Origin: Caldicellulosiruptor owensensis OL
GTDB lineage: Bacteria > Bacillota > Thermoanaerobacteria > Caldicellulosiruptorales > Caldicellulosiruptoraceae
Direction of reading: 5' to 3'
Assembly (NCBI RefSeq): GCF_000166335.1
Contig: NC_014657.1
Coordinates: 1,532,501-1,596,500 of the forward strand
Length of the DNA: 64,000 bases
Positions 8,662 through 19,434 of this stretch are shown piece after piece. Below the pieces are notes generated by a model. The model was not told where the DNA came from. It was given only the letters and a program-made list of their open reading frames with translations, and did no database searches. The position numbers and the translations under genes were made by a program. The number at the start of each line of letters is the position of its first letter. Within the stretch, counting starts at the first letter, position 1.

Positions 8662-9632
8662 TTTTCTTCTTCCTCCTCCTTCGGCGTACTATCACTCTTT
8701 TTGAGGCTAAGTCCTAAACTGTGAAGTTTTTGGATGACCTCTTCTAAGGACTTTTTGCCCAAATTCCTTACTTTCATCATCTCTTCTTCAGTCTTGTTCA
8801 CAAGGTCTTCAACTGTGTTTATGCCTGCTCTTTTAAGACAGTTGTACGACCTTACCGAAAGTTCAAGCTCTTCTATAGTCATATCTAAAAGTTTATTTCT
8901 CTTTGGCGGTTCCTGTTTTACAACTGTCTCAATCTTTGTAGGAATATTAGATAGATCAGTAAACAGACTAAAATGCTCAATTAAAATCTTTGCAGCAACG
9001 GTCAACGCTTCATCTGGACGAATGGTCCCATTTGTCCAGATTTCCATAGTTAATTTATCGTAGTCAGTTACCTGACCAACTCTTGTATTCTCTACCTTGT
9101 AGTTAACCTTTACAACAGGTGTATAAATAGAATCAACAGGAATAACACCTATTGGCTGGTTTGGCTGTTTGTTCCTTTCAGCCGGGACATAACCTTTCCC
9201 TTGATTTACTGTTATTTCCATAAAAAGTCTGGCATCTTGATTAAGTGTGGCAATATGATGGTCTGGATTGCAAATCTCTATATCAGCATCTGCCTTTATA
9301 TCTTTTGCTTTTACTTCACACTCACCCTGAGCCTCAATATACATTATCTTTGGTCCTGGGGATGACATCTTGATAGCCAAGCCTTTTAAATTAAGTATTA
9401 TCTCTGGCACATCTTCTAAAACCCCTGGAATTGTTGAAAATTCATGTAAAACTCCATCAATCTTAACCGCTGTGACTGCTGCACCAGGTAACGATGACAA
9501 CAGTGTCCTTCTAAGTGCATTACCAACCGTTATACCATAACCTCTCTCCAGAGGCTCAATAACATATCGCCCATATTTATTGTCTGGGCTTAGTTCTTCG
9601 CACCTTATTGCTGGTTTTTGAAATTCTATCAA
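8658..9632 (-). CDS. rpoA: RNA polymerase subunit alpha
   Basis: The 324 residues have the N-terminal assembly domain ([18 protein letters not shown] near residues 30-47), a charged linker and a C-terminal domain (residues about 245-305) with the LGLSLKK end that contacts UP elements and activators. The start is a TTG at 9632 placed 10 bases after GGAGG. It lies between rpsD and rplQ, the standard alpha-operon order. Confidence 0.98.
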   Translation of the reverse strand: MIEFQKPAIRCEELSPDNKYGRYVIEPLERGYGITVGNALRRTLLSSLPGAAVTAVKIDGVLHEFSTIPGVLEDVPEIILNLKGLAIKMSSPGPKIMYIEAQGECEVKAKDIKADADIEICNPDHHIATLNQDARLFMEITVNQGKGYVPAERNKQPNQPIGVIPVDSIYTPVVKVNYKVENTRVGQVTDYDKLTMEIWTNGTIRPDEALTVAAKILIEHFSLFTDLSNIPTKIETVVKQEPPKRNKLLDMTIEELELSVRSYNCLKRAGINTVEDLVNKTEEEMMKVRNLGKKSLEEVIQKLHSLGLSLKKSDSTPKEEEEEK

Positions 9633-9689
9633 CTTGATATACCCTCCTTAAAAATAATACACCACACAAACCTTATTCGAGGGCATTTA

Positions 9690-10316
9690 TTACTTGGAGT
9701 AAAGCTCTACGATCAGGTGTTCTCTAATTGGCATATCAATATCTTCTCTTGTTGGAAGAGCTATTACTTTTCCTATAAGGTTCTCAGCGTCCTTTTCAAG
9801 CCACTTTGGAGAAGGTTTCTTTGCATACTTCTCTTTTATCTCAACAAATCTTGTCTTAGATTTGCTTCTTTCATCAACTTCTATAACGTCCCCAACTTTG
9901 ACAAGGTAAGATGGAATATTCACAGTTCTTCCATTTACCTTAAAATGAGCATGGGATACCAAAACTCTTGCTTCTCCGCGTGAGGAAGCAAATCCAAGTC
10001 TGTAGACAACATTGTCAAGTCTTCTTTCAAGTAATGACAAAAGATTTTCACCAGCGATACCTTTCATCTTTTCAGCCATTTCGAAATATCTTCTGAACTG
10101 GGTTTCTAAAACACCATAAATTCTTTTTACTTTCTGTTTTTCTCTCAGCTGCATACCATATTCAGAAAGTTTCTTTCTCTCCTGACCATGCTGACCTGGT
10201 GGATATGGTCTTCTTGCAAACGCACATTTTTCAGTATAACATCTATCACCTTTTAAGAATAATTTCATTCCTTCTCTTCTGCAGAGTCTGCAGTCCGGTC
10301 CAATGTATTTTGACAA
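9690..10316 (-). CDS. rpsD: 30S ribosomal protein S4
   Basis: S4 of 208 residues has a zinc-type N-terminus with C9, C12, C26 and C31, and an S4 RNA-binding domain in the middle ([24 protein letters not shown]). In several bacteria S4 also represses the alpha operon. The start is a TTG at 10316, 9 bases after GGAGG. Confidence 0.98.
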   Translation of the reverse strand: MSKYIGPDCRLCRREGMKLFLKGDRCYTEKCAFARRPYPPGQHGQERKKLSEYGMQLREKQKVKRIYGVLETQFRRYFEMAEKMKGIAGENLLSLLERRLDNVVYRLGFASSRGEARVLVSHAHFKVNGRTVNIPSYLVKVGDVIEVDERSKSKTRFVEIKEKYAKKPSPKWLEKDAENLIGKVIALPTREDIDMPIREHLIVELYSK

Positions 10317-10339
10317 GACAAAGCACCTCCTCTAAAATT

Positions 10340-10732
10340 TTATACTCTTCTTCTTTTTGGCGGTCTGCAACCGTTGTGCGGAATTGGAGTAACATCTTTT
10401 ATGAGTGTTACCTCAAGCCCTGCTGCCTGAAGTGCTCTAATTGCAGCTTCTCTTCCTGCACCCGGTCCTTTTACATACACTTCAACAGTTCTCATACCAT
10501 GGTCCATTGCCATCTTTGCTGCCTTTTCTGCTGCAAGCTGGGCAGCAAACGGTGTACCTTTTTTGGTTCCTGAAAAACCACATGTTCCTGCACTTGCCCA
10601 TGCAATAGCATTGCCCGATGGATCAGTAATGGTAACAATTGTATTATTGAATGTTGAATGGATGTGTGCAATCCCTTTTTCAACATTCTTTCTTTCTGAA
10701 CGTCTTACAGTTCTTCTTGCTGGTCTTGCCAT
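10340..10732 (-). CDS. rpsK: 30S ribosomal protein S11
   Basis: The 130 residues match S11, with [14 protein letters not shown], the [14 protein letters not shown] stretch and the C-terminal [13 protein letters not shown] that reaches 16S rRNA near the platform. It sits between rpsM and rpsD. Confidence 0.98.
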   Translation of the reverse strand: MARPARRTVRRSERKNVEKGIAHIHSTFNNTIVTITDPSGNAIAWASAGTCGFSGTKKGTPFAAQLAAEKAAKMAMDHGMRTVEVYVKGPGAGREAAIRALQAAGLEVTLIKDVTPIPHNGCRPPKRRRV

Positions 10733-10751
10733 ATCAGCTTACTCCTCCTTC

Positions 10752-11126
10752 TTATGATTTCTTTCTCATGACACCAACAGTTTTTCTTGGACCTTTTCTT
10801 GTTCTCGCATTTGTTCTTGTTCTCTGACCACGAACAGGAAGACCCCTTAAATGTCTCAAACCTCTGTAACATCTTATATCAATTAACCTCTTTATGTTTC
10901 TTGCAATTTCGGCTCTCAGTTCACCCTCAACCTTGAAATTTTTGTCTATATAGTCTCTGATTTTAGCTACCTCATCGTCAGTGAGGTCTTTTACTCTTTT
11001 GTTTGGATCAACCCCAGTATCCCTTAAAATCTGTTTTGATCTTGAAAGACCAATCCCGAATATATATGTCAGAGCTATCTCAACTCTCTTTTCTCTTGGT
11101 AAATCTACACCTGCAATTCGTGCCAT
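10752..11126 (-). CDS. rpsM: 30S ribosomal protein S13
   Basis: The 124 residues match S13: [16 protein letters not shown] start, an H2TH-like central part ([15 protein letters not shown]) and the basic C-terminal tail ([14 protein letters not shown]) that reaches towards the P-site tRNA. It is followed by rpsK after 19 bases. Confidence 0.98.
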   Translation of the reverse strand: MARIAGVDLPREKRVEIALTYIFGIGLSRSKQILRDTGVDPNKRVKDLTDDEVAKIRDYIDKNFKVEGELRAEIARNIKRLIDIRCYRGLRHLRGLPVRGQRTRTNARTRKGPRKTVGVMRKKS

Positions 11127-11149
11127 CCTAAAAATTCACCTCCAATAAA

Positions 11150-11263
11150 TTAACCTTGTCTTTGTTTATGCTTTGGATTTTCGCAGATTATTCTTATCTT
11201 ACCCTTTCTTCTGATAATCTTGCACTTTTCGCATATAGGTTTCACAGATGGTCTGACCTTCAT
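11150..11263 (-). CDS. rpmJ: 50S ribosomal protein L36 (zinc form)
   Basis: This is a 37-residue protein, easy to miss by length. It begins MKVRPSVKP and has the zinc ligands C11, C14, C27 and H32. The ATG at 11263 follows AAGGAGGAATAAG. It stands between infA and rpsM as in most Firmicutes. Confidence 0.97.
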   Translation of the reverse strand: MKVRPSVKPICEKCKIIRRKGKIRIICENPKHKQRQG

Positions 11264-11294
11264 TCTACCTTATTCCTCCTTTTTTAAAGAGAGT

Positions 11295-11513
11295 TTATTT
11301 TGATCTCCAAACAATTCTACCTCGTGTCAAATCATACGGTGATAGCTGAACAACCACTCTATCACCCGGAAGTATCCTGATAAAATTCATTCTAAGTTTT
11401 CCTGACACATGGGCAAGGACTTTATGCCCATTGTCAAGCTGAACCTGAAACATTGCATTAGGCAGTGCTTCAACCACAGTCCCTTCTAATTCAATTACAT
11501 CCTCCTTGGACAA
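11295..11513 (-). CDS. infA: Translation initiation factor IF-1
   Basis: The 72 residues are a single S1-like OB fold ([20 protein letters not shown], then [19 protein letters not shown]). IF-1 fills the A site during initiation. The likely start is a TTG at 11513 behind AGGGGG. The next in-frame AAGGAGG lies inside the coding region. Confidence 0.97.
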   Translation of the reverse strand: MSKEDVIELEGTVVEALPNAMFQVQLDNGHKVLAHVSGKLRMNFIRILPGDRVVVQLSPYDLTRGRIVWRSK

Positions 11514-11527
11514 GGCTTATCAACCCC

Positions 11528-11797
11528 CTACTCTTTTCTATTCTCAAATTCCTCTATCACCTTTGCAACCTCTGCGTCAGTGAGCTTTTTCTTGAGTATC
11601 TTTTCTTTTATCTCTTCTGAGACAAACTTTGTGGGTGCTATGTGTTTTATCTTTTTCTTCTTGGGTTTTTTGATCTTCCGCAGTTTTCCATCAACAAGGT
11701 AAACATACCCATCGTCGGTTATATCAAAAATTACGAAGAATCTATTTTTATCTCTTCCCATTTTGGACAGAACAATCTGCCCTATTTGAAGATCCAT
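11528..11797 (-). CDS. KOW-domain RNA-binding protein (L14e-like)
   Basis: This is an 89-residue protein with an N-terminal KOW-type beta fold (IGQIVLSKMGRDKNRFFVIFDI) and a lysine-rich middle (KIKKPKKKKIKH). Clostridial genomes often carry such a gene between map and infA. Its function is not established; it probably binds RNA or the ribosome. The ATG at 11797 is 9 bases after GAGGTG; an upstream GTG lies inside the ribosome site. Confidence 0.8.
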   Translation of the reverse strand: MDLQIGQIVLSKMGRDKNRFFVIFDITDDGYVYLVDGKLRKIKKPKKKKIKHIAPTKFVSEEIKEKILKKKLTDAEVAKVIEEFENRKE

Positions 11798-11810
11798 CTC
11801 TATTAACACC

Positions 11811-12554
11811 TCATAATGTAATTATCTCCGGTAAGCCCTCAGTTACGATTATGGTATTTTCATAATGAGCAGAGAGCTTACCATCGAGCGTCTTTACAGT
11901 CCAACCGTCCTTGTCAGTGTACACCTTGTAACTTCCCTCATTTACCATAGGTTCAACTGCCAAGGTCATGTTCTTGATAAGCCTTATCCCAACTCCAGCC
12001 TTGCCAAAGTTAGGGACCTGAGGTGACTCATGAAATTTTCTACCTATTCCATGCCCCACCAAATCCCTCACAACACTGAAGCCACGGCTTTCAACATATC
12101 TTTGTATACTATTTGATATATCTCCAACTCTCTTGCCAGCAACCGCGTTTTTAATACCTTCAAAAAAGCTTTCTTCTGCAGTTTTTATCAAAAACCTTGC
12201 TGTCTCAGAAATCTTTCCAACAGCAAAGGTTCTTGCAGCATCAGCATGAAGTCCGTCAACACAAACTCCTACGTCTATACTGATAATATCTCCATCTTCC
12301 AGCCTTCTCATACCTGGAATTCCATGAACTACCTCGTCGTTGACTGAGGTACATATGGAGGCAGGATACCCATACAATCCCTTAAATGATGGTATCCCGC
12401 CATTTTTAATTATATACTCTTCAGCAAATTCATCAAGCTCTTTTGTGGTGATACCTGGTTGTATAAGTTTTTCTAATTCTTTTAAAACCATAGCAACAAT
12501 TCTGCCAGCTGCTCTCATACTATCAAGCTCAGCTTCTGATTTTATAGTAATCAT
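11811..12554 (-). CDS. map: Methionine aminopeptidase, type I
   Basis: The enzyme removes the initiator methionine from new proteins. The 247 residues carry the five metal ligands in order: D94, D105, H168 (GHGIGRKFHE), E201 (AVEPM) and E232. No N-terminal zinc-finger extension is present. It follows adk after 17 bases. Confidence 0.97.
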   Translation of the reverse strand: MITIKSEAELDSMRAAGRIVAMVLKELEKLIQPGITTKELDEFAEEYIIKNGGIPSFKGLYGYPASICTSVNDEVVHGIPGMRRLEDGDIISIDVGVCVDGLHADAARTFAVGKISETARFLIKTAEESFFEGIKNAVAGKRVGDISNSIQRYVESRGFSVVRDLVGHGIGRKFHESPQVPNFGKAGVGIRLIKNMTLAVEPMVNEGSYKVYTDKDGWTVKTLDGKLSAHYENTIIVTEGLPEIITL

Positions 12555-12571
12555 TTTTAGTCTTTGCTCCT

Positions 12572-13219
12572 TTATTGTATGCCAAGTGCTTTTAAGACCT
12601 CTTTTGTTGTATCAGCTATTTCTTCCTGACCATAAGCCACAACAAGCAAACCTTTTGCTTTGTAATAATCAATCAGTGGCTGTGTTTGTGCATGGTAAAC
12701 TTCCAGTCTCTTTTTGACAGTTTCTTCTTTATCATCTTCTCTTTGATAAAGCTCTCCACCACATATATCACATATACCCTCTTTTTGTGGTGGTCTGTAG
12801 ATGATATGGAAGCTTGCACCGCAGTTTTTACAAATCCTTCGCCCAGACATTCTCTCTAAAATCTTTTCGTCTGGAACTTCAATGTTCAAAACCTTGTCAA
12901 TCTTCTGTCCAAGTTCTTGAAGTACCCTGTCAAGTGCTTCTGCCTGAGCAATAGTACGCGGGAAACCATCAAGCAAAAATCCATTTTTGCAGTCCTCTTT
13001 TGCAATCCTGTCCTTGACAATTTCAATCACTATCTCATCTGGAACCAAAAGACCTTTGTCCATATACTCTTTTGCCTTTTTTCCAAGCTCAGTCTCATTT
13101 TTTACATTTTCCCTCAAAATGTCACCTGTTGAGATATGAGGTATTGAAAATCTTTTGCTCAAATATTCTGCCTGAGTGCCCTTTCCAGCACCCGGTGCAC
13201 CTAAAAGTATAAGCCTCAT
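12572..13219 (-). CDS. adk: Adenylate kinase (zinc lid)
   Basis: The enzyme catalyses ATP + AMP = 2 ADP. The 215 residues have the P-loop [10 protein letters not shown] (7-16), the AMP site (ISTGDILR) and a lid holding zinc through C130, C133, C150 and C153, the Gram-positive form often linked to heat stability. It lies between secY and map. Confidence 0.97.
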   Translation of the reverse strand: MRLILLGAPGAGKGTQAEYLSKRFSIPHISTGDILRENVKNETELGKKAKEYMDKGLLVPDEIVIEIVKDRIAKEDCKNGFLLDGFPRTIAQAEALDRVLQELGQKIDKVLNIEVPDEKILERMSGRRICKNCGASFHIIYRPPQKEGICDICGGELYQREDDKEETVKKRLEVYHAQTQPLIDYYKAKGLLVVAYGQEEIADTTKEVLKALGIQ

Positions 13220-13256
13220 CTTTTCTATACCTCCATACTACAATAATCCACTCTTT

Positions 13257-14564
13257 TTAACTCAAAAACCCTTTGTAGTGGCGCATCAACATCTGAGCTT
13301 CCATCTGTCTTATTGTCTCCAGTGCAACACCTACAACAATTAACAAGCTTGTTCCACCAAAATAGATGTTAAGCTGATGTTTGAACATAAGTCCAACTAA
13401 AGTTGGCAAAATAGCAATAAATGCTAAAAACAGCGCACCCGCAAAGGTAACTTTTGAAAGCACTCTTGTTATAAAATCTACAGTTGGTTTGCCAGGCCTG
13501 ATGCCTGGAATGAATCCTCCATTATTTTTCAAATTGTTAGCAATCTCAACAGGATTAAATACTATTGCTGTGTAAAAATAAGTAAACCCTATTATGAACA
13601 GTGCATAGAAGAATGTATACCAGAACGAACCTGATGAAAAGTATGCTTTTACAAACTTATAAAACCCTGAATTTGGAAAAAATTGAGCAATTGTTGTTGG
13701 AAGCATCACAAGCGAAATTGCAAAGATTATAGGAATAACACCTGCAATATTGACCTTTATAGGAATGTGTGTGCTCTGTCCGCCATAAACTCTTCTTCCA
13801 ACCACTCTCTTTGCGTATTGAACAGGTATTCTTCTTTCACCCTCTTGAATAACTATGATAAAGACAATAATTGCAAGTGCCATCACTATAAACAGAAGTA
13901 CAGCAATTATACTTGTAAGTGAAAACTCATTTAGCTTTGCCACATAATTCCAGAGAGAAACAACTCCATTTGGAAGTCTTGATATAATACCTGCAAAAAT
14001 TAATAAGGATATACCATTACCAATTCCGTTCTCTGTTATCTGCTCACCAATCCACATCAAAAACACAGTTCCAGCTGTAAGAGTAACTGTTATTGTGATA
14101 AAACCTAAAAATCCCTGTCCTTGAGCTGTAATAACTGGAACACCATTTGTAAGAGCAGTTGCATTCTTAAGACCAAAATAAATTCCTATTGCCTGAATAA
14201 ACGCCAAAATAGCTGTTCCATATCGTGTCCACTCAGCAAGTTTCTTTCTTCCTTCTTCACCCTGTTTTGCAAGCTCTTCAAGTGCAGGTATAGCAATTGT
14301 TAAAAGCTGCATAATGATGGAGGAGTTAATGTATGGAGTTACGCTCATTGCAAATATACTCATATTTTTAAATGTTCCACCTGCAACAACATCAAAAAAA
14401 CCAAGCATTGTAAGGTCGTTTATAACCTTTGCCAAAGCATCCCTATCAATATAGGGGACTGGGATGAACGCCCCCAGTCTGAAAACAAGTATCATAAAAA
14501 GTGTAAACAGAATCTTTCTTCGAAGGTCGGGCAGTCTCCACGCATTCTTTATAGTTTCAAACAC
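13257..14564 (-). CDS. secY: Preprotein translocase subunit SecY
   Basis: SecY is the channel of the Sec translocon. The 435 residues contain about ten membrane segments, the plug region after the first helix (LGFFDVVAGGTFKNMSIFAM) and the cytoplasmic loops with GERRIPVQYAKR and NNGGFIPGIRPG. The start is a GTG at 14564 with GAGGTG 7 bases upstream, almost touching the rplO stop. Confidence 0.97.
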   Translation of the reverse strand: MFETIKNAWRLPDLRRKILFTLFMILVFRLGAFIPVPYIDRDALAKVINDLTMLGFFDVVAGGTFKNMSIFAMSVTPYINSSIIMQLLTIAIPALEELAKQGEEGRKKLAEWTRYGTAILAFIQAIGIYFGLKNATALTNGVPVITAQGQGFLGFITITVTLTAGTVFLMWIGEQITENGIGNGISLLIFAGIISRLPNGVVSLWNYVAKLNEFSLTSIIAVLLFIVMALAIIVFIIVIQEGERRIPVQYAKRVVGRRVYGGQSTHIPIKVNIAGVIPIIFAISLVMLPTTIAQFFPNSGFYKFVKAYFSSGSFWYTFFYALFIIGFTYFYTAIVFNPVEIANNLKNNGGFIPGIRPGKPTVDFITRVLSKVTFAGALFLAFIAILPTLVGLMFKHQLNIYFGGTSLLIVVGVALETIRQMEAQMLMRHYKGFLS

Positions 14565-14565
14565 T

Positions 14566-15009
14566 TTAAATCACCTCTACCTTTCCTCCAGCAGCTTCTA
14601 TCTTCTTCCTTGCACCTTCTGAAACTTTCTGCACTTTAACTGTCAGCCTCTTTGTCAGCTCTCCTCTTCCCAGTATCTTCACGCCGTCTTTTTCTATCTT
14701 GCTTATAACCCTTTCCTTCAAAAGAAGCTCAGGTGTAATTACAGTGTCATTGTCAAACCTCTCAAGCTTTTCTACATTAACTTCAGTATACACCTTTTTA
14801 TTAATGTTTTTAAAGCCCCTCTTGGGAATTCTTCTGGTAAGTGGCATCTGCCCCCCTTCAAAACCAGGTCGAACACCACCGCCAGAACGCGCCCATTGAC
14901 CTTTGTGCCCTCTTGTCGAGGTCTTACCATGACCAGAGCTCTCTCCACGTCCCACTCTTTTTCTATTTTTCTTAGCACCTGGCGCAGGTTTGAGTTCATA
15001 AAGTTTCAT
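14566..15009 (-). CDS. rplO: 50S ribosomal protein L15
   Basis: The 147 residues show the glycine-rich basic N-terminus ([20 protein letters not shown]) and a globular C-terminal half typical of L15. Only 18 bases separate it from rpsE, which leaves no room for rpmD (L30) at its usual place. Confidence 0.98.
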   Translation of the reverse strand: MKLYELKPAPGAKKNRKRVGRGESSGHGKTSTRGHKGQWARSGGGVRPGFEGGQMPLTRRIPKRGFKNINKKVYTEVNVEKLERFDNDTVITPELLLKERVISKIEKDGVKILGRGELTKRLTVKVQKVSEGARKKIEAAGGKVEVI

Positions 15010-15027
15010 AGCAAAAAGCCCTCCTTT

Positions 15028-15534
15028 TTACTTGAGTATCTCTTCTAATGTCTTCCCTCTGATTCTTGCAACTTCTTCTGGACGTCTAAGCTGCTTTAAT
15101 GCCTCAATTGTTGCATGAACAACATTTGCTGGATTGTTAGAGCCAAGACTCTTTGTTCTTATATCTTTAATACCGGCAAGCTCACATACAGCTCTTACAG
15201 CTCCCCCTGCAATAACACCAGTACCCTCTGGAGCAGGCTTTATCAAAACCTTTGAAGCTCCAAAATCACCTATTGCTTCGTGTGGAATTGTGGTTCCAAC
15301 TATTGGTACCTCAATCAGATGCTTCTTTGCATCCTCAATAGCTTTTCTGATAGCATCTGGAATTTCTGCAGCTTTTCCATGTCCTGCACCAACATGACCA
15401 TTCTCATCACCAACAACCACAATAGCAGAAAACTTTAATCTCTTTCCTCCCTTTACAACCTTTGCAACCCTGTTGATGTTTACAACTCTTTCTTTTAAAT
15501 CTAATCCCTTTGGATCAATTCTCTTTTGAGCCAA
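15028..15534 (-). CDS. rpsE: 30S ribosomal protein S5
   Basis: The 168 residues have the double-stranded-RNA-binding-like N-terminal domain ([18 protein letters not shown]) and the C-terminal domain with [12 protein letters not shown]5 acts in decoding accuracy. The start is a TTG at 15534, 8 bases after GGAGG. Confidence 0.98.
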   Translation of the reverse strand: MAQKRIDPKGLDLKERVVNINRVAKVVKGGKRLKFSAIVVVGDENGHVGAGHGKAAEIPDAIRKAIEDAKKHLIEVPIVGTTIPHEAIGDFGASKVLIKPAPEGTGVIAGGAVRAVCELAGIKDIRTKSLGSNNPANVVHATIEALKQLRRPEEVARIRGKTLEEILK

Positions 15535-15554
15535 GCCATATCCCTCCTTTAAAA

Positions 15555-15923
15555 TTAAAACTCAAGACCGGCTTGCCTTGCAGCTTCCGCAAGCGCTTTT
15601 ACTCTTCCATGATATGGATAACCGCCTCTATCAAATACAACCTTTGTTATTCCCTTTTCTTTTGCCCTTTCAGCTATTACTTTTCCTACATACTCTGCTG
15701 CCTCGATAGATTTTGTTGAAGACAGTCTTGACTTGATTTCAGGCTCTATCGATGATGCAGCAACAAGTGTGTGACCTTTTTCATCGTCAATTATCTGAGC
15801 ATAAATATATTTCAAGCTCTTGTAAACACAAAGACGAGGTCTCTCACTTGTACCAAAAACTTTTTTCCTAATTCTTTTGTGTCTTATAAGCCTCTTTTCA
15901 TTTCTATTCACCTTTTTATACAA
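15555..15923 (-). CDS. rplR: 50S ribosomal protein L18
   Basis: L18 binds 5S rRNA. Starting at the TTG at 15923 gives 122 residues beginning [11 protein letters not shown], the usual N-terminus, 9 bases after GGGAG. A TTG 6 bases earlier is also in frame. The C-terminal half shows [20 protein letters not shown]. Confidence 0.96.
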   Translation of the reverse strand: MYKKVNRNEKRLIRHKRIRKKVFGTSERPRLCVYKSLKYIYAQIIDDEKGHTLVAASSIEPEIKSRLSSTKSIEAAEYVGKVIAERAKEKGITKVVFDRGGYPYHGRVKALAEAARQAGLEF

Positions 15924-15939
15924 GCCCAATCACTCCCCT

Positions 15940-16488
15940 CTATTTCTTACCGCCTTTGCCGGCTTTTCCTTCTTTGAGTCTCAAAACTTCATCAGCATAT
16001 TTGATGCCTTTGCCAAGATATGGATCTGGTTCTCTTACCTTTCTTATATTTGCAGCAAAGTTGCCAACCTGTTGCTTGTCAATTCCTTTGACTATTATTC
16101 TATTTTGGTCAGGAACTTCAATTGTAATGCCAGCAGGCTCTTCAATTTCAACAGGGTGTGAATATCCAACATTGAGTATAAGTTTCTTGCCCTGTTTTTG
16201 AGCTCTGTAACCTATTCCAACAACTTCCAGCACTTTTTCATAACCCTTTGTCACACCTTCTACCATGTTAGCAATGAGTGTTCGAGTAAGACCATGCAAT
16301 GCTTTGTGGAACCTCTCATCAGAAGGTCTTTGGACTATTATCTGGTTGTTTTCTATCTTAATAATCATTTCAGGATGTATTTCTCTTGTAAGCGTCCCTT
16401 TGGGTCCTTTTACAGTAATGACATTTCCATCTATCTTGACATCAACACCACTGGGTATATCAATAGGTTTTCTGCCTATTCTTGACAT
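15940..16488 (-). CDS. rplF: 50S ribosomal protein L6
   Basis: L6 consists of two repeated alpha-beta domains and contacts the sarcin-ricin region. The protein begins [12 protein letters not shown] and ends in a Lys/Gly tail. I chose the second of two adjacent ATG codons (16488) because it is 7 bases from GGAGG, giving 182 residues. Confidence 0.97.
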   Translation of the reverse strand: MSRIGRKPIDIPSGVDVKIDGNVITVKGPKGTLTREIHPEMIIKIENNQIIVQRPSDERFHKALHGLTRTLIANMVEGVTKGYEKVLEVVGIGYRAQKQGKKLILNVGYSHPVEIEEPAGITIEVPDQNRIIVKGIDKQQVGNFAANIRKVREPDPYLGKGIKYADEVLRLKEGKAGKGGKK

Positions 16489-16518
16489 CATTTCACCTCC
16501 AACAAATATAAAGTGTTG

Positions 16519-16917
16519 TTACCATACGTAGCAGAGAACCTCTCCGCCAACTCCTTCTTTTCTTGCTTTTTTATCTGTCATTATTCCCTTTGAGGTAGAA
16601 ATAATAGCAATACCAAGTCCTCCAAGTACTCTTGGAAGTTCATCTTTCCCAGCATAAACTCTTCTTCCTGGTTTTGATATCCTCTTGAGCCCTGTTATTG
16701 CTCTTTCTTTATTAGGACCATATTTTAATCTAATTCTGATAATCCCATTTTTCCCATCATCAATTATCTCATAATCTTTTATAAACCCTTCTTCTAACAA
16801 AATCTGGGCTATTGCTTTCTTCATTTTTGATGCTGGAATATCTACAACTTCATGGCGAGCATTGTTTGCGTTTCTAATACGTGTAAGCATATCTGCAATC
16901 GGGTCTATAACGTACAT
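16519..16917 (-). CDS. rpsH: 30S ribosomal protein S8
   Basis: The 132 residues start [18 protein letters not shown] and end with the conserved [28 protein letters not shown]8 binds the central domain of 16S rRNA. In E. coli it represses the spc operon; no such site was identified here. Confidence 0.98.
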   Translation of the reverse strand: MYVIDPIADMLTRIRNANNARHEVVDIPASKMKKAIAQILLEEGFIKDYEIIDDGKNGIIRIRLKYGPNKERAITGLKRISKPGRRVYAGKDELPRVLGGLGIAIISTSKGIMTDKKARKEGVGGEVLCYVW

Positions 16918-16944
16918 CTTATTACCTCCTTCCGAATTAAAAAA

Positions 16945-17130
16945 TTACCAGCTCGCTTTCTTAACACCCGGTATCTCTCCATTGTGAGCAAGCTTTCTAA
17001 AACAGAGTCTGCAAACACCAAACTTTCTCAAATACGCTCTTGGTCGTCCACATATTTTGCATCTATTATAATACCTTGTAGAGAACTTTTGTGGTCTTTG
17101 CTGTTTTATAATTAGAGCTTTCCTTGCCAT
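16945..17130 (-). CDS. rpsZ: 30S ribosomal protein S14, zinc (type Z) form
   Basis: This is the 61-residue short S14 with zinc ligands C24, C27, C40 and C43, the form usual in Gram-positives and thermophiles. It lies between rplE and rpsH as expected. Confidence 0.97.
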   Translation of the reverse strand: MARKALIIKQQRPQKFSTRYYNRCKICGRPRAYLRKFGVCRLCFRKLAHNGEIPGVKKASW

Positions 17131-17153
17131 TCATATACCTCCTCTTTCATTTC

Positions 17154-17696
17154 TTAGCTTGCAAACGGCATCCCTAAAAGTCTTAAAAGCTCTTTAGCTT
17201 CCTCGTCAGTCTTTGCTGAGGTTACAATAGTAACTTCAAGGCCTCTTATCTTGTCTACTTTGTCATAATCAATCTCAGGAAATACAAGCTGTTCTTTAAA
17301 TCCTATTGAATAATTTCCTCGACCATCAAAAGACTTATCTGATACCCCCCTGAAGTCTCTCACTCTTGGAAGAGCAAGATTTATCATCTTATCCAAAAAC
17401 TCATACATTCTATCGCCTCTTAACGTTACCATGCAGCCTATGGGCATACCTTTTCTTAGCTTGAAGTTTGCTATAGATTTTTTCGCACGTGTAACCACTG
17501 GTTTTTGACCAGTAATAGCCATCAAATCATTTACTGCTGCTTCTAAAGCCTTTGGATTGTCCTTACCTTCTCCAAGTCCAATGTTTACAACAATCTTTGC
17601 AAGCCTTGGCACTTGCATAACATTTTTGTATCCAAACTTCTGCATCATCGCAGGAATAACTTCCTGAAAATATTTTTCTTTGAGTCTTGGTGCCAT
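17154..17696 (-). CDS. rplE: 50S ribosomal protein L5
   Basis: L5 binds 5S rRNA and reaches the P-site tRNA. From the ATG at 17696 it has 180 residues, the family length, and starts [18 protein letters not shown]. The GTG 21 bases upstream is part of the ribosome site region. Confidence 0.97.
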   Translation of the reverse strand: MAPRLKEKYFQEVIPAMMQKFGYKNVMQVPRLAKIVVNIGLGEGKDNPKALEAAVNDLMAITGQKPVVTRAKKSIANFKLRKGMPIGCMVTLRGDRMYEFLDKMINLALPRVRDFRGVSDKSFDGRGNYSIGFKEQLVFPEIDYDKVDKIRGLEVTIVTSAKTDEEAKELLRLLGMPFAS

Positions 17697-17725
17697 GAAC
17701 AATTTACCTCCCTTCACTTTGCCAA

Positions 17726-18058
17726 TTAGTCAATTATCTCACCACATTTTTTGCATGTTCTGACCTTTCTTTCTTCTTCACCTTCTTGAATAAACCTGTG
17801 ACCAATCCTTGTTGGTTTGCCACACTTTGGACATACAAGCATAACCTTGCACGCCCAAATTGGCGCTTCTTGAGTTATTATACCACCCTGGGGCATTTTA
17901 GGATTTGGTCTTACATGCTTTTTAACTATATTGACGCCTTCAACTACTACTTTTTTATCTTTTGGCAATACTGTAAGTACCTTGCCTTGTTTGCCTTTAT
18001 ATTTGCCAGAAATAACTATAACAGTGTCACCTTTTTTTACGTGAACCTTGTTCGGCAT
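17726..18058 (-). CDS. rplX: 50S ribosomal protein L24 with C-terminal zinc ribbon
   Basis: The N-terminal KOW motif ([18 protein letters not shown], residues 10-27) is that of the assembly initiator L24. The C-terminal part has two CxxC pairs, C76/C79 and C102/C105, a zinc ribbon seen in many low-GC Gram-positive L24 proteins. The length is 110 residues. Confidence 0.97.
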   Translation of the reverse strand: MPNKVHVKKGDTVIVISGKYKGKQGKVLTVLPKDKKVVVEGVNIVKKHVRPNPKMPQGGIITQEAPIWACKVMLVCPKCGKPTRIGHRFIQEGEEERKVRTCKKCGEIID

Positions 18059-18080
18059 AACCTTCCCTCCTCAAAATAGC

Positions 18081-18449
18081 TTATAGAACTTCCGGTGCAA
18101 GAGATACTATCTTCATAAAATCCTTATCTCTAAGCTCTCTTGCAACAGGTCCAAAAATACGTGTCCCTCTTGGAGTTCCATCTTCTCTTATCAAGACTGC
18201 AGCATTGTCATCAAATCTTATATATGTCCCGTCCTCTCTTCTTACGCCTTTGCGTGTTCTGACAATAACTGCTTTTACAACATCACCTTTTTTTACAACG
18301 CCACCTGGTGTTGCATCTTTAACAGAACAAACTATTACATCTCCTATATTTGCAAACTTTCTATTCGAACCACCTAAAACTCTTATACACATTACTTCTT
18401 TAGCACCTGTGTTGTCAGCAACCTTCAGTCTTGACTGTGGTTGGATCAT
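18081..18449 (-). CDS. rplN: 50S ribosomal protein L14
   Basis: The 122 residues match L14 throughout ([20 protein letters not shown], then [16 protein letters not shown]), the universally conserved protein of the subunit interface. It is followed by rplX after 22 bases. Confidence 0.98.
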   Translation of the reverse strand: MIQPQSRLKVADNTGAKEVMCIRVLGGSNRKFANIGDVIVCSVKDATPGGVVKKGDVVKAVIVRTRKGVRREDGTYIRFDDNAAVLIREDGTPRGTRIFGPVARELRDKDFMKIVSLAPEVL

Positions 18450-18496
18450 CTTTTATTTCCCCTCCTTTAAAAAGCTAAGCTGTTTTCGACTATTTA

Positions 18497-18757
18497 TTAT
18501 TTTGCTCTTTCTAAGATCTGAACAACTCTCCATCTCTTTTCTTTGGAAAGCGGTCTTGTCTCCATAATCAAAACCTTATCTCCAACTCTGCACTCATTGT
18601 TTTCATCATGAGCTTTGAACTTTGTTGTTCTCTTCATAGTCTTCTTATAAAGAGGATGCTGAACAAGTGTTTCTACAGCAACTACTACAGTTTTGTCCAT
18701 TTTGTCACTTACAACAACACCAACCCTTGTTTTTCTCATACCTCTTTTTTGTTCCAC
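18497..18757 (-). CDS. rpsQ: 30S ribosomal protein S17
   Basis: The 86 residues form the OB fold of S17 ([22 protein letters not shown], then [13 protein letters not shown]). It is an early-binding protein of the 16S 5' domain. Confidence 0.98.
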   Translation of the reverse strand: MEQKRGMRKTRVGVVVSDKMDKTVVVAVETLVQHPLYKKTMKRTTKFKAHDENNECRVGDKVLIMETRPLSKEKRWRVVQILERAK

Positions 18758-18785
18758 TTACATTCCCTCCTCACTTAGTTCTGCC

Positions 18786-19004
18786 TTATTTTGCATTTTT
18801 ATTTGCTCTTTCTTGTTCAAGTTCTCTTTCTCTCATTATTGTCTTTATTCTTGCAATTGTTCTTTTTACCTCTCGAATTCTCATAGGATTTTCAAGTTGA
18901 TTTGTTGCAAGCTGAAATCTTAAATTGAACAGTTCTCTTTTTAATTTTTTAAGTTCATTATGGAGCTCTTGTGTTGTCATCTCTCTAATCTTAGACGCCT
19001 TCAT
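18786..19004 (-). CDS. rpmC: 50S ribosomal protein L29
   Basis: The 72 residues start [14 protein letters not shown] and form two helices ([23 protein letters not shown]) at the tunnel exit. The ATG at 19004 follows GGTGGTGAGG. The gene overlaps the 3' end of rplP by 14 bases, suggesting coupling. Confidence 0.96.
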   Translation of the reverse strand: MKASKIREMTTQELHNELKKLKRELFNLRFQLATNQLENPMRIREVKRTIARIKTIMRERELEQERANKNAK

Positions 19005-19434
19005 TTGCCTCACCACCCACTTTAGCTTCTTCTCTTGAAACAATCTTGCATTTAATAGGCAGTTTGTGTATTGCTAATCTCAAAGCTTCTTTTGCTACCT
19101 CTTCGTCAACACCACCAACTTCAAACATTACTCTACCAGGCTTTACAACTGCTACCCAGTACTCAGGTGAACCTTTACCGGAACCCATACGAGTTTCTGC
19201 TGGTTTTTTTGTAACAGGCTTGTCAGGAAATATCTTAATCCATACCTTTCCGCCTCTTTTTATATGTCTTGAAATTGCAACTCTGGCTGCCTCAATCTGG
19301 TTGCTTGTTATCCAACCAGGTTCAAGCGCCATGATACCAAAATCACCATACGCAACAAAGTTACCTCTTGTAGCTTTTCCTTTCATTCTACCTCTTTGCT
19401 GTTTTCTCCACTTAACACGCTTTGGCATAAGCAT
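18991..19434 (-). CDS. rplP: 50S ribosomal protein L16
   Basis: The 147 residues match L16 ([19 protein letters not shown], then [18 protein letters not shown]), which helps form the A-site region. The ATG overlaps the rpsC stop codon (TAATG). Confidence 0.98.
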   Translation of the reverse strand: MLMPKRVKWRKQQRGRMKGKATRGNFVAYGDFGIMALEPGWITSNQIEAARVAISRHIKRGGKVWIKIFPDKPVTKKPAETRMGSGKGSPEYWVAVVKPGRVMFEVGGVDEEVAKEALRLAIHKLPIKCKIVSREEAKVGGEANEGV

